A stretch of DNA of 64,000 bases from Streptomyces sp. NBC_00249 (GTDB lineage: Bacteria > Actinomycetota > Actinomycetes > Streptomycetales > Streptomycetaceae): positions 372,001 through 436,000 of the forward strand of contig NZ_JAPEMV010000006.1 in NCBI RefSeq assembly GCF_026342355.1, written 5' to 3'. The notes under the pieces were generated by a model. The model saw only the letters and a list, made by a program, of their open reading frames with translations, searched no databases and was not told the DNA's origin. Position 1 is the stretch's first letter. Each line of letters starts with the position of its first letter. Below are positions 16,217 through 24,973 of this stretch, one piece after another. Both the position numbers and the translations under genes were made by a program.

Positions 16217-17617
16217 TCAGGCCGGGTCCGCCGCCTGCCAGACGGTGGTGATGTTGCAGAACTCGCGGATGCCGTGCCCGGACAGCTCCCGCCCGTACCC
16301 CGAGCGCTTGACCCCGCCGAAGGGCAGCGCGGGGTGCGAGGCGGTCATGCCGTTGACGAAGACGCCGCCGGCCTGGAGTTCGCGCACGAAGTGCTCCAGG
16401 TCGCCCTCGTCACGGGTCCAGACGTTGGAACTGAGCCCGAAGGGCGTGTGGTTGGCGCGTTCCACGGCCTCCTCCAGGCTGCCCACCCGGTACAGGGTGG
16501 CGACCGGCCCGAAGGTCTCCTCCAGGTCGATCCGCATGGCCGGGGTGACATCGGCCAGGACCGTCGGCTCGTAGAAGTACCCGTCCTCCAGCCCCGGCGG
16601 GCGCCGGCCCCCGCACAGCACGGTGGCGCCGCGGCGCACGGCGTCGTCGACCAGCTCCTCGACGTCGGTGCGGCCGCTCTCGGTGGCCAGCGGGCCCACG
16701 TCGGTGCCGGGGAGCATCGGGTCGCCCACGGTCAGCGCGGTCATGCCCTCGGTGAAGAGCCGGGCGAACTCGTCGTAGACCTCGGTGTGGACGATGAACC
16801 GCTTCGCGGCGATGCAGGACTGGCCGTTGTTCTGCACCCGGGCCGTGACGGCGGTGCGGGCCGCGCGGGCGACGTCGGCCGAGGGCATCACGACGTAGGG
16901 GTCGCTGCCGCCGAGTTCCAGGACGGTCTTCTTGATCTCGTCCCCGGCGACGGAGGCCACCGCGCGCCCGGCCGGTTCGCTGCCGGTGAGGGTCGCGGCC
17001 GACACGCGCGGGTCGCGCAGCACCGCCTCGACGGCGCCGGAGCCGATGAGCAGGGTCTGGAAGCAGCCGGGCGGGAATCCGGCGCGGGCGAAGAGCTCGC
17101 CGAGGTAGAGGGCCGTCTGGGGGACGTTCGAGGAGTGCTTGAGCAGGCCCACGTTGCCGGCCATGAGCGCGGGCGCGGCGAAGCGGACCACCTGCCAGAG
17201 CGGGAAGTTCCAGGGCATGACGGCCAGGACCACCCCGATGGGCCGGTAGAGCACCCGGACGGCGGAGGCCCCGGCGTCGCGGACGTCGGCCTCGGCGGGC
17301 CGTTCGTCGGCGAGGAGGGCCTCGGCGTGGGCCGCGTACCAGCGCATGGCCTTGACGCACTTGGCGGCCTCGGCGCGGGCCGCCGCCAGGGGCTTGCCCA
17401 TCTCGATGGTCATGATCCGGGCGATGTCCTCGGCCTCCGCCTCCAGGAGGTCGGCGGCGCGCAGCAGGAGCGCGGCCCGTTCGGGGAAGCCGGTGCGCCG
17501 GTAGGAGACGGCCGTCCGGGCGGCCTCCGCCAGGCACTGTTCGATGCCCTCGGCGTCGAGGGCGTCGAAGGTTTGCAGTGTCCGGCCTGTCGTGGGGTTG
17601 ACGGTGGCGATGGGCAT
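16217..17617 (-). CDS. NAD(P)-dependent aldehyde dehydrogenase, succinate-semialdehyde dehydrogenase type
   Basis: 466 residues, full ALDH fold. It shows MPWNFPLWQV, the cofactor loop TGSEPAGRAVAS, ELGGSDPYVV with the general-base Glu, and the catalytic Cys in NGQSCIAAKRF at about residue 268. The sequence style (NPTTGRTLQTF start, SNVWTRDEGD and FGGVKRSGYGRELS near the end) is that of the NAD-dependent succinate-semialdehyde dehydrogenases (Sad/GabD-like). It oxidises succinate semialdehyde or a related aldehyde to the acid; exact substrate is inferred. ATG 17617 follows GGAAGG on the minus strand. Confidence 0.88.
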   Translation of the reverse strand: MPIATVNPTTGRTLQTFDALDAEGIEQCLAEAARTAVSYRRTGFPERAALLLRAADLLEAEAEDIARIMTIEMGKPLAAARAEAAKCVKAMRWYAAHAEALLADERPAEADVRDAGASAVRVLYRPIGVVLAVMPWNFPLWQVVRFAAPALMAGNVGLLKHSSNVPQTALYLGELFARAGFPPGCFQTLLIGSGAVEAVLRDPRVSAATLTGSEPAGRAVASVAGDEIKKTVLELGGSDPYVVMPSADVARAARTAVTARVQNNGQSCIAAKRFIVHTEVYDEFARLFTEGMTALTVGDPMLPGTDVGPLATESGRTDVEELVDDAVRRGATVLCGGRRPPGLEDGYFYEPTVLADVTPAMRIDLEETFGPVATLYRVGSLEEAVERANHTPFGLSSNVWTRDEGDLEHFVRELQAGGVFVNGMTASHPALPFGGVKRSGYGRELSGHGIREFCNITTVWQAADPA

Positions 17618-17657
17618 GGTCCGACCTTCCTGCGAGGGAGCCGCCCCACCGACCCTG

Positions 17658-17702
17658 CCCGCCCGCCCCGGCCCCCGCAACGCGAGGGCCGGGGCGGGCG
17701 GG
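17658..17702 (-). terminator. GC hairpin terminator of the iron-regulated ABC importer operon
   Basis: Perfect 17-bp arms (17658-17674 and 17686-17702), loop of 11 nt, starting one base past the stop of the ATPase gene (17704) when read on the minus strand. It lies upstream of the ALDH start at 17617, so it isolates ALDH expression from the importer operon. Confidence 0.8.
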
Positions 17703-17703
17703 T

Positions 17704-19197
17704 CTACGGGAGCAGGGTCGCGGTCGGGCCGTGGGCGGTCAGGCGGCCGTCCTCCAGGAGGTGCACCGAGTCCGTGTGGGCGGCGACCAGGTGCAGCTCG
17801 TGGCTGACGAGGGCGACGGTCATCCGGCGTTCGGCGCGCAGCCGTCCGAGGAGTTCCATGACGGCCGCCGCCGTGTCCGGGTCGAGGGCGGAGGTGATCT
17901 CGTCGCACAGCAGGACGTCCGGGCCGGTGGCGAGGGCGCGGGCGATGGAGACCCGCTGGCGCTGGCCGCCGGAGAGCTCGCCGGGGTACCGGCCGGCGAA
18001 CTCGGCGGGGAGTTCGACCTGTTCGAGGAGTTCGGCGATCCGCGCGGTCCTACGGGGACCCTTGAGCCCCGTGTGCAGCCGCAGCGGCCTCGCCAGGGCC
18101 GCGCCCACGGTGCGGGCCGGGTTCAGGGCGTCCAGCGGATTCTGCGGGACGAGCTGGACCCGCCGCAGGTGCTCCCGCGAGCGCTTGCGGGCGGTGGCCG
18201 CGAGGGGGCTGCCGCCCAGGCTGAGGGTGCCGGAGTCGGCGGGGTGGAGTCCGGCCAGCACCCGGAGCAGGGTGGTCTTGCCCGAGCCGGAGGGGCCGAC
18301 GATGCCGGTGGCGGAGCCGGTCGCGGCGGTGAAGTCCACGGCGTCGAGGGCCTGGTGGCGGCCGCCGCGGTGGCGGTAAGCGACGCTGACGGCGTGCGCG
18401 GCGATCCCCCCGATCCCCCTGGACTCCCCGGCGGGCGGCGGCGGCCCGGGGGTGCGCCGCGCCGGGGGGTCGGCCCGGCGCGGCGGTGCGCCCTCCAGGC
18501 GGACCACGTCGTCGGCGCAGGCTTCGACGAGTTCGGGGTCGTGGCAGGCCATCACGACGGCCAGGCCGCGGCGCGCGGCCAGGTCGCGGAGCAGCTCGGC
18601 GATCTCGTCGCGGAGGGCACCGTCCAGTCCGGCGGTGGGTTCGTCGAGGAGGAGGATCTCGGGGGTGCGGGCCAGGGCCCGGGCCAGGGCCACGCGGCGC
18701 TGCTGGCCGCCGGATATCGCGGTGGGGCGCCGGTCGGGCAGGCCGTCGTCGACCGGGAGGCGGCACTCGCGCAGGAGCCCGAGCACGGCTTCGTCGCTCG
18801 GGTCGGTGGCGGTCTCGGCGACGATGCCGCGGATCCTCATCCGGGGGTTGAGGGCGGATCCGGGATCCTGGCCCACGTAGGCGATGCGGGTGCGGCGCAG
18901 GAGGCGCAGATCCGCGGGCCCGAGGTCGCCCGGGCTGCGGCCCAGGACGTCGAGGGTTCCGGCGGTGACGGCCGCCCCGTCGGGGAGGTGGCCGATCAGT
19001 GCGCGGAGCAGGGTGGTCTTGCCGGAGCCGGAGGGGCCGGTGAGGGCGGTGATCCGTCCGGCGCGGACGGTCAGTGAGGCCGGGTGCAGCAGTACCGGGC
19101 CGTCGGGGATGCGGATCTCGAGACCGGTGGCCGTGGCCACGGGGGTGGCCGTGGCCGGGGTGGCCCGGTGGTCCGTGGCGGGTGCGGTGTCGCTCAC
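17704..19197 (-). CDS. Double ABC ATPase of an Opp/Nik-type importer (iron-box operon)
   Basis: 497 residues holding two complete ABC modules in one chain, equivalent to a fused OppD-OppF or NikD-NikE. Module 1 has GPSGSGKTTLLRALIG (about residues 54-69), the signature ISGGQQRR and LLLDEPTAGLD. Module 2 has a second GPSGSGKTTLLR, LSGGQRQRVSIA and LLCDEITSALD. GTG 19197 overlaps the permease stop by 4 bases. It drives uptake through the two permeases upstream in the operon. Because the operon shares iron boxes with a siderophore-like biosynthetic operon, the cargo is probably the ferric form of that product, as with CntABCDF-type metallophore importers; this is inference. Confidence 0.9.
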   Translation of the reverse strand: MSDTAPATDHRATPATATPVATATGLEIRIPDGPVLLHPASLTVRAGRITALTGPSGSGKTTLLRALIGHLPDGAAVTAGTLDVLGRSPGDLGPADLRLLRRTRIAYVGQDPGSALNPRMRIRGIVAETATDPSDEAVLGLLRECRLPVDDGLPDRRPTAISGGQQRRVALARALARTPEILLLDEPTAGLDGALRDEIAELLRDLAARRGLAVVMACHDPELVEACADDVVRLEGAPPRRADPPARRTPGPPPPAGESRGIGGIAAHAVSVAYRHRGGRHQALDAVDFTAATGSATGIVGPSGSGKTTLLRVLAGLHPADSGTLSLGGSPLAATARKRSREHLRRVQLVPQNPLDALNPARTVGAALARPLRLHTGLKGPRRTARIAELLEQVELPAEFAGRYPGELSGGQRQRVSIARALATGPDVLLCDEITSALDPDTAAAVMELLGRLRAERRMTVALVSHELHLVAAHTDSVHLLEDGRLTAHGPTATLLP

Positions 19198-20063
19198 GAG
19201 GTGGTCACCGCCTTGGGTGCGGAGCGGGAGGCGAGGGAGGCGGAGGCCAGGTTGAAGCTGATCGCCAGGACGGCGATGGCCAGGCTGGGGGCGAGTACGG
19301 CCCAGGGGTTGAGGAGGATGCCCGGGGCGTTCTCGCGGATCATCAGCGCCCAGTCGGCTGCCGGGGGCCGGGGGCCGATCTGGAGGAATCCGGCCATGGA
19401 GATGACGTAGACGGCTTCGACGAAGCGGAGCCCGAACAGGGCGAGGACGGTGGCCCGCAGGTTCGGCAGCAGTTCGCGCAGGGCGATGTAGGCGGTCCGC
19501 TCGCCCCGGGCGGCGGCGGCTTCCACGTAGCCGGCCGATGCCAGCGGGGCGGCCGCGGAGGCCACGATGCGGACGGCGTACGGGGAGCCGAGGACGACGG
19601 CCGCAGGGACGACGGCCCAGCGCCCGCCGCCGGGCCAGGCCAGGGCGATGAGCATGATCCCCAGTACGGGCGGCAGCAGGATGAAGACGTCGGCCGTGCG
19701 CTCGATGGCGCGGCCGAGCGCGGGGCGCAGGACAGCGGCGCAGCCGACCACGGTGGCGAGGGCGGTGACGACGACGGCGATGAGCAGGGCGCCCGCGATC
19801 AGCGCGGTGCCGCCGTGGAGCAGCCGGCTCAGCACGTCCCGGCCGAGCTGGTCGCCGCCGAGCAGGGCCCCGTCGCCGGCGGCCGCGTAGGGCGCGGTGA
19901 CGGGGGTGTCGAGGGGGTGTGCGGCGAGCCACGGGCCGGTCAGGGCCAGCAGGACGAGGAGCAGGCCGGGGGCGACGCGGAGCAGGGTCCCGGAACGCGT
20001 CCGGGCCCGGGCGCGGGTTGCGTGGGGGGCCGTGTCGGGAAGGGACGTTCCGGCGGCGCTCAC
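19194..20063 (-). CDS. ABC importer permease 2 (OppC/NikC type)
   Basis: 289 residues with an OppC/NikC layout. A first membrane helix (VAPGLLLVLLALTGPWLA) is followed by a periplasmic loop with the typical LLGGDQLGRDVLSRLLHG, then five more helices. The EAA loop is VEAAAARGERTAYIALRELLPN. GTG 20063 overlaps the upstream permease stop by 4 bases and the stop overlaps the ATPase start. It forms the heterodimeric channel with the 20060-21073 product. Confidence 0.88.
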   Translation of the reverse strand: MSAAGTSLPDTAPHATRARARTRSGTLLRVAPGLLLVLLALTGPWLAAHPLDTPVTAPYAAAGDGALLGGDQLGRDVLSRLLHGGTALIAGALLIAVVVTALATVVGCAAVLRPALGRAIERTADVFILLPPVLGIMLIALAWPGGGRWAVVPAAVVLGSPYAVRIVASAAAPLASAGYVEAAAARGERTAYIALRELLPNLRATVLALFGLRFVEAVYVISMAGFLQIGPRPPAADWALMIRENAPGILLNPWAVLAPSLAIAVLAISFNLASASLASRSAPKAVTTS

Positions 20064-21073
20064 TGGCGTCCTCCCAGGGTACGGGCGCGGATCAGGTCGG
20101 CGGCCAGGAGGACGAGGCTGATGGCGGCGCCGGCGCAGACGACCACTCCGGCGACGAGGGGGGTGTCGCGGCTGCTGACGGCGGCGGCCATGACGGAGCC
20201 GATGCCGGGGTAGTTGAAGAGGGTTTCCACGACGACGGCGCCGCCGAGCAGCATGCCGGTGGAGGTGGCGATACCGGTGGCGATGGCCGGTATCGCCCCG
20301 GGCAGGGCGTGGCGCAGCACGACCCGGTGGGCGGGCAGCCCGTCGAGGTGGGCGGCTTCGACGTGGGGGGTGCGGGCCTGGTCGGCGAGGGCGCCGCGGA
20401 CTATGCGGGTGTTCCATCCGGTCTGCGGGACGACCAGGGCCAGGACCGGCATGATCAGCATGGTCCGGTCGGCGAGTGAGCCGTCGGCGCCGGTGAGGGT
20501 GACGGCCGGGAGCCAGCCGGTCCACAGGGACAGTATGAGGAGCAGTCCGACCGAGACGACGAACTCCGGTACGGCGAACGCCGCGGTGGAGGTGTGGCCG
20601 ATGATCCGGTCGGTGAGCCGGCCGGGGCGGGTCGCGGCCCAGCAGCCCAGGGCGAGGGAGGCGACGACGGTGAGGGCGAAGGCGGTCCCGCCGAGGACGA
20701 GGGTGTGGGGGAGGGGGTCGGCGAGGAGGTCGGTGACCTTCTGACCGCGCGCGCTGGTGCCGAGGTCGCCGGTGGGCAGCGCGGTCATCCAGTCGGCGAA
20801 GCGTTCCCAGACGGGGCGGTCGAGGCCGAGCAGGTGGCGGCGTGCGGCGACGTCGGCGGCGCTGTCGCCGCGTTCGGAGCTGGCGTTCGCGGCGTCTCCG
20901 GGGAGCAGCTCGACGGCGGCGAACACGGCGGCGAGCAGGACGACGAGCATGAGGGCCCGGCGGGCGACGGCGGCCGCGAGGCGCGGGAGCACGCGGCGCG
21001 GCGCGGTGGCCGCCCCCGTCGTGACGGGGGCGGCCACCGCGGGTTCGTGGGCCGTGCGGCTCAACTCAGCCAC
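20060..21073 (-). CDS. ABC importer permease 1 (OppB/NikB type)
   Basis: 337 residues. The N-terminal membrane helix (ALMLVVLLAAVFAAVELLPG) has the OppB-type LLPGDA motif. A large loop with LDRPVWERFADWM and GDLGTS follows, then further helices and the EAA loop VEAAHLDGLPAHRVVLRHAL. GTG 21073 lies within the substrate-binding protein gene (13-base overlap), giving close coupling. The first 30 residues are Ala/Thr-rich and cytoplasmic. Permease of the iron-box-controlled importer. Confidence 0.86.
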   Translation of the reverse strand: MAELSRTAHEPAVAAPVTTGAATAPRRVLPRLAAAVARRALMLVVLLAAVFAAVELLPGDAANASSERGDSAADVAARRHLLGLDRPVWERFADWMTALPTGDLGTSARGQKVTDLLADPLPHTLVLGGTAFALTVVASLALGCWAATRPGRLTDRIIGHTSTAAFAVPEFVVSVGLLLILSLWTGWLPAVTLTGADGSLADRTMLIMPVLALVVPQTGWNTRIVRGALADQARTPHVEAAHLDGLPAHRVVLRHALPGAIPAIATGIATSTGMLLGGAVVVETLFNYPGIGSVMAAAVSSRDTPLVAGVVVCAGAAISLVLLAADLIRARTLGGRQ

Positions 21074-22617
21074 GCGTTCTCGAGCTGGACGCGCCCGTAG
21101 CCGGGCAGGGTGGGCAGGCCCTTGACCTTGGCGGCGGCGAGGTCGATTCCGTCGGCCATGCCCCACAGGAGGTAGCCGGAACGCTCGTGCTGGATCTGCT
21201 GCAGCTCCTTGAGGGCCGCCGCGCGCTCCTTCTCGTCCGCGGTGCCGATCGCCTTGCGGTAGGCGGCGTCGAACGCCGGGTCGGCCCAGCCGGCCTCGTT
21301 CTGTCCGGCCTCGCCGGCCATCGTCTTGGAGGCGAAGAAGATGACCGAGTCGTTGGTGCCCCAGTAGGTGGTGTAGAAGTCGCCGGTCTTCCAGGTCTTG
21401 TCCCAGAAGGCGCCGGATTCCTGCTTGACGACCTCGACCTTGATGCCGGCCTCGCGGGCCTGGTTCGCGAACAGGGTCGCGGACTCGGCGATTCCGGAGA
21501 TGTCCTCGGTGGTGACGAGGGAGTAGGTCCTGGACAGGTCGAAGTTCGCCTCGGCGAGGAGCTTCTTGGCCTTCTGCAGGTCCCGCCTGCGCTGGGGGAC
21601 GTCCTTGGCGAAGGCGGGGTCGCCGGTGCCCATGATGTCGTTGGCGACGGTGCCGTAGCCGGACAGGACCTGCTTGACCATGGCGTCGCGGTCGACGACG
21701 AGGCGCATCGCCTCGCGCACGCGCGGGTCGGCGAAGGGGCTGCCGGTGGCGGTGCGCATGACGATGGGCATGGCCATGTCGTTGGGGCGGCGCAGGACCT
21801 GGATGTCCTTGCGGGTCCCGGCGGTACGGGCCGCGACGGCGCCGGCGTTGGAGGCGACGTCGATCTGCCCGGTGAGGAGGGCGTTGGCCATGGCCTGCGG
21901 GGTCTCGAACATGGTGACCTCGACGGCGTCGAGGTGCACGGCGCCGCCGTACCACTTGTCGTTCCTGACGAGGCGGGCGTTGCCGCCCCGGTACCAGTCG
22001 AGTGTGAACGGGCCGGTGCCGGGGGCCTTGTCGAGGGCGTTGTCGGGGGTGTCCTTCTTCATGACGAAGGTGGTGAGCCGCGTCAGGAGCGGGAAGTCGG
22101 CGTTGGCGTAGTCCGAGACGATGACGACGGTGTCGGCGCCTTCGGCGGTGATGCTCTCCGCGCCCTTGACTCCGGGCAGGCGGGAGGCGCCCGACGGGGT
22201 GCCCCGCAGGCGGCGCAGCGACCAGACGACGTCCTCGGCGGTGACCGGGGTGCCGTCGTGGAAGGCCGCACCCTTGGCGATCTTGAACTTCCAGGTCTTC
22301 AGGTCGGCCGAGGGCTCCCACGAAGCGGCCAGGCGGGGCACGGTGTTGCTCTTCGCGCCGGGCATGGCGAGGGTGTCGAAGACGAGGGCGATGACCAGGT
22401 AGTCGCTCTCGTTGGCCTGGGTGCCGTGGGGGTCGCGGGTGATGGCTCCGGAGCGGCCGAGCGCGCCGACGCGCAGGGTGCCGCCGCTCTTGGGTTTGCC
22501 GTCCGCCGGGGCGGGGGCGGCCTTGGTGTCTCCGCTTCCCGAGGAGCAGGCGGCGAGCAGGGCTCCCGCGCCCATCGCTCCGCCGGCCCACAGCACTTGG
22601 CGCCTGTTGAAGTCCAC
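21061..22617 (-). CDS. Tat-type lipoprotein substrate-binding protein (SBP_bac_5) of the iron-box importer
   Basis: 518 residues, family of OppA/NikA/CntA. The N-terminus reads DFNRRQVLWAGGAMGAG ending in LLAAC, so it has a twin-arginine-like motif and a lipobox. It is probably exported folded and anchored by lipid at Cys27. The fold hallmarks PRLAASWEP, FHDGTPVTAEDVVWSLRR and GTGPFTL are present. The start is GTG 22617 with GAGGAC upstream; a longer frame to 22731 is rejected because it would run through the promoter and iron box. First gene of the importer operon, controlled from the divergent promoter. Predicted to bind a metal-chelate or small peptide-like metallophore. Confidence 0.88.
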   Translation of the reverse strand: MDFNRRQVLWAGGAMGAGALLAACSSGSGDTKAAPAPADGKPKSGGTLRVGALGRSGAITRDPHGTQANESDYLVIALVFDTLAMPGAKSNTVPRLAASWEPSADLKTWKFKIAKGAAFHDGTPVTAEDVVWSLRRLRGTPSGASRLPGVKGAESITAEGADTVVIVSDYANADFPLLTRLTTFVMKKDTPDNALDKAPGTGPFTLDWYRGGNARLVRNDKWYGGAVHLDAVEVTMFETPQAMANALLTGQIDVASNAGAVAARTAGTRKDIQVLRRPNDMAMPIVMRTATGSPFADPRVREAMRLVVDRDAMVKQVLSGYGTVANDIMGTGDPAFAKDVPQRRRDLQKAKKLLAEANFDLSRTYSLVTTEDISGIAESATLFANQAREAGIKVEVVKQESGAFWDKTWKTGDFYTTYWGTNDSVIFFASKTMAGEAGQNEAGWADPAFDAAYRKAIGTADEKERAAALKELQQIQHERSGYLLWGMADGIDLAAAKVKGLPTLPGYGRVQLENAWLS

Positions 22618-22651
22618 GTACGTCCTCGTTCCACTCAGGCAACTGGAGTGA

Positions 22652-22679
22652 TGCTTAGGTTTGCCTACCCTAATGACAA
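22652..22679 (-). promoter_or_regulatory. Promoter with iron box (DmdR/IdeR site) for the importer operon
   Basis: The 19-bp sequence TTAGGTTTGCCTACCCTAA (22655-22673) matches the actinobacterial iron-box consensus TTAGGTTAGGCTAACCTAA at 16 of 19 positions. On the minus strand it lies exactly between a -35-like TTGTCA (22674-22679) and a -10-like TAAGCA (22652-22657), so an Fe-loaded DmdR1/IdeR repressor would block RNA polymerase. The importer start codon is 35 bases beyond the -10. Confidence 0.85.
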
Positions 22680-22746
22680 CCGTTTCCGCAACTCGCCCAC
22701 CAGGATGGGATGCATGTCCGAATCTCACCATCGGGTGACCGACTAC

Positions 22747-22780
22747 TAAGGTTTGCCTTACCTTATTTCGGTGCTAGCGT
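22747..22780 (+). promoter_or_regulatory. Second iron box and promoter for the biosynthetic operon
   Basis: TAAGGTTTGCCTTACCTTA (22747-22765) matches the iron-box consensus at 14 of 19 positions and is itself nearly palindromic. It covers a -35-like TTGCCT (22753-22758), 16 bases from a -10-like TAGCGT (22775-22780). Transcription would start near 22787, leaving a leader of about 145 nt before the ATG at 22932. I saw no riboswitch-like structure in that leader. The two boxes make 22618-22931 a divergent iron-responsive control region. Confidence 0.8.
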
Positions 22781-22931
22781 TCGAGTCGTTCGCCGGTTCC
22801 GCTGGTCCCACGCCTGGACGCCAACCAGCCCTGAGATCCCGCCAGTTGTCAGCTCCCGCCGCCCCGCCGCACGACGGCGCCGCCCCGGGACCGGTTCCCC
22901 CTGCCGTCCGACCGAAACGGATCACTTCGCC

Positions 22932-23927
22932 ATGAGCACGGCTGCCGCACCAGTCCGCCAGCTCGACACCCCCACCGCCGCCGAACTCCGCCGCGCCGCC
23001 GAGAAGCTGCTCGCCGAGTTCGGCACCTCCGCCACCAGCCCCGAACTCCTCGCGGCCGTCGCGGAGTCGGCCGAGAGCTTCAGCGACGCGCTGCGCCACC
23101 ACTGCCGTCCCGTCGACACCGCCGACGGACTCTTCGTCCTGCGCGGCCTCGCCGTCGACGACACGGACACCGGCCCCACGCCCGCCGGCTGGGCCGACGC
23201 CGGTGACAGCGGCGCGGTCCACGACCTCGCCCTGCTCCTGCTCGCCACCACGATGGGCAACCCCATCGCCTGGGAGGGCCAGCAGGACGGCCGCTTCGTC
23301 CACAACATCGTCCCCGCCCCCGGCCACGAGACGGAGCAGACCGGCGCCAGCAGCACGGTGCTCCTGAGCCCGCACACCGAGGACGCCTTCCACCCCGGCC
23401 GCGCCCACCTGCTGATGCTCGCCTGCATGCGCAACCACGACCGCATCGCCACCACCGCCGCGAGCGTACGCAAGGCCGAGCTGGCGCAGGAGGACATCGC
23501 GCTCCTGACCCGCCCGGTCCTGCCGATCCTCCCGGACGACGCCTACGACGAGGCCCAGGGCTACGCGAAGGAGGCTCCCCCGGCCGTACCCGCCCTCTTC
23601 GCGAGCGAGCAGGGCCTCACCCTGCGCTTCGACCCCGCCTACACCCCGCTCGACACGGCGGACGAGGAGTACCGGGCCGCGTACGGGCGGCTGTCGGCCG
23701 AACTGGCCCGCGTCTCGGTCGCCGTGAGCCTGGACCCGGGCGAGGTGCTCGTCGTCGACAACGACCTCGTCGTGCACGGCCGCGTCCCCTTCCGGGCCCG
23801 CTACGACGGCACCGACCGCTGGCTCAAGCGCGCCTCCGTACGCGTCCCCGGCCGGCCCACCCGCCCCGCGGCCGAGGCCCGCGAGCACGGCTACGGCCAG
23901 AACGCCCTGGAAGCACACCCGAGCTGA
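22932..23927 (+). CDS. Fe(II)/2-oxoglutarate oxygenase, clavaminate-synthase/VioC-like
   Basis: 331 residues. The iron triad is HTE (in LSPHTEDAFH, about residues 147-149) plus a distal His in VVDNDLVVHGRVPF, followed by the 2OG-binding Arg in FRARYDGTDRWLKR. HxE rather than HxD is the mark of the clavaminate synthase/AsnO/VioC group, which hydroxylates free or tethered amino acids at the beta carbon. First gene of the iron-controlled operon, 32 bases before the SbnB-like gene. Likely role: making a beta-hydroxy amino acid such as a hydroxyaspartate-type iron ligand. Substrate is inferred. Confidence 0.8.
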   Translation: MSTAAAPVRQLDTPTAAELRRAAEKLLAEFGTSATSPELLAAVAESAESFSDALRHHCRPVDTADGLFVLRGLAVDDTDTGPTPAGWADAGDSGAVHDLALLLLATTMGNPIAWEGQQDGRFVHNIVPAPGHETEQTGASSTVLLSPHTEDAFHPGRAHLLMLACMRNHDRIATTAASVRKAELAQEDIALLTRPVLPILPDDAYDEAQGYAKEAPPAVPALFASEQGLTLRFDPAYTPLDTADEEYRAAYGRLSAELARVSVAVSLDPGEVLVVDNDLVVHGRVPFRARYDGTDRWLKRASVRVPGRPTRPAAEAREHGYGQNALEAHPS

Positions 23928-23959
23928 CCGCCCGTCCCCGTACCCGGAGGAAGACCACC

Positions 23960-24973
23960 ATGACCGACACCGCGTCCGCCCACATACCCGGCGACGACAA
24001 GCACCTGCGCATCCTGTCCACCACCGACCTCGCCGGGATCGACATCTCCCTGGCCGACGTGGTGGCCACGGTGGAGGGCGCCTACCGCACCCTCCAGGCC
24101 GGCCGGTCCGACAACCCCCGGAAACTGACCGTCAAGCCGCAGGACGGACACTCGGTCTCCTACGCGATGCTCGGCCGCGACGGCTCCCGCGAGGTCGTCG
24201 CGATCAAGACCTCCTACAAGCACGGCCTGGACAAGGGCCGCGAGGAGCAGCACTACTACACGTCGCTGACGCTCTACGACGACGTCACCGGCCTGCCCGT
24301 CGCGATGATGGACTGCTCCCGCATCGGCTCCCTGCGCACCCCGGCCGTCTCCGCCCTGCTGGCCCGCGAACTGGCCGCGCCCGGCGCCCGCACCGCCCTC
24401 GTCATCGGCACCGGAACCCAGGGCCGGCTCGCGCTGCCGTTCCTCCTCACCACCCTCCCGGACCTCGACCGCCTCCTGCTGTCCGGCACCCACCCGGAGG
24501 GCATCGCCGCGGTCCGCGAGCAGCTTCGTACGCACTTCCCCGACCGGGACGTGGAGCTCGTCACCGACCTGCGGGCCGCCGCCGCGGACGCCGATGTCAT
24601 CGTCGCCACCGCCGGCGGCCACACCCCGGCCGCCGTCGAGGCCTCCTGGCTGAAGCCCGGCGCGCTGTCGGTCCTCGTCGGCCACGGGCTGGCGCCCTCC
24701 ACCCTCCACGAGGCGGACCGCGTCATCGCCACCAGCGAGGCGCAGATGAACGTGACCGGTACGGACATGGCGGACGCCGAGGGCAAACTCCCGGCCGTCG
24801 ACGCCGAGTTCCCGCCGGTGATCGCGGGCGTGAGCAGCGGCCGTACGGGCGCCGGGGAGCGGATCTTCGCGTACAACAGCGGCCTGGTCGTCACCGACAT
24901 CGCACTCGGCCACCGCTTCGCCCAGCTCGCCCTCGCGCAGGGCCTGGGCACCGAGGTCGCGCTGTGGCAGTGA
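23960..24973 (+). CDS. sbnB: SbnB-like NAD-dependent dehydrogenase (ornithine cyclodeaminase family)
   Basis: 337 residues of the OCD/mu-crystallin family, with Rossmann motif VIGTGTQGRLALPFL (about residues 149-163), SRIGSLRTPAVSALLA upstream and YNSGLVVTDIALGH near the end. In staphyloferrin B synthesis SbnB oxidatively cleaves N-(1-amino-1-carboxy-2-ethyl)-glutamate to L-2,3-diaminopropionate and 2-oxoglutarate. The presence of an SbnA-like synthase in the same operon supports that role over ornithine cyclodeaminase. GGAGG lies 11 bases before ATG 23960. The stop overlaps the next start by 10 bases. Confidence 0.82.
   Translation: MTDTASAHIPGDDKHLRILSTTDLAGIDISLADVVATVEGAYRTLQAGRSDNPRKLTVKPQDGHSVSYAMLGRDGSREVVAIKTSYKHGLDKGREEQHYYTSLTLYDDVTGLPVAMMDCSRIGSLRTPAVSALLARELAAPGARTALVIGTGTQGRLALPFLLTTLPDLDRLLLSGTHPEGIAAVREQLRTHFPDRDVELVTDLRAAAADADVIVATAGGHTPAAVEASWLKPGALSVLVGHGLAPSTLHEADRVIATSEAQMNVTGTDMADAEGKLPAVDAEFPPVIAGVSSGRTGAGERIFAYNSGLVVTDIALGHRFAQLALAQGLGTEVALWQ

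Noticed and set aside
22618..22731. Upstream extension of the iron-regulated binding protein to 22731
   Set aside because: It would translate through the promoter and iron box; the GTG at 22617 gives a ribosome site and a proper Tat lipoprotein signal.
23960..24973. Ornithine cyclodeaminase in proline metabolism
   Set aside because: The gene is in an iron-box operon with an SbnA-like synthase and a type III PLP decarboxylase, a set that points to the SbnB reaction.
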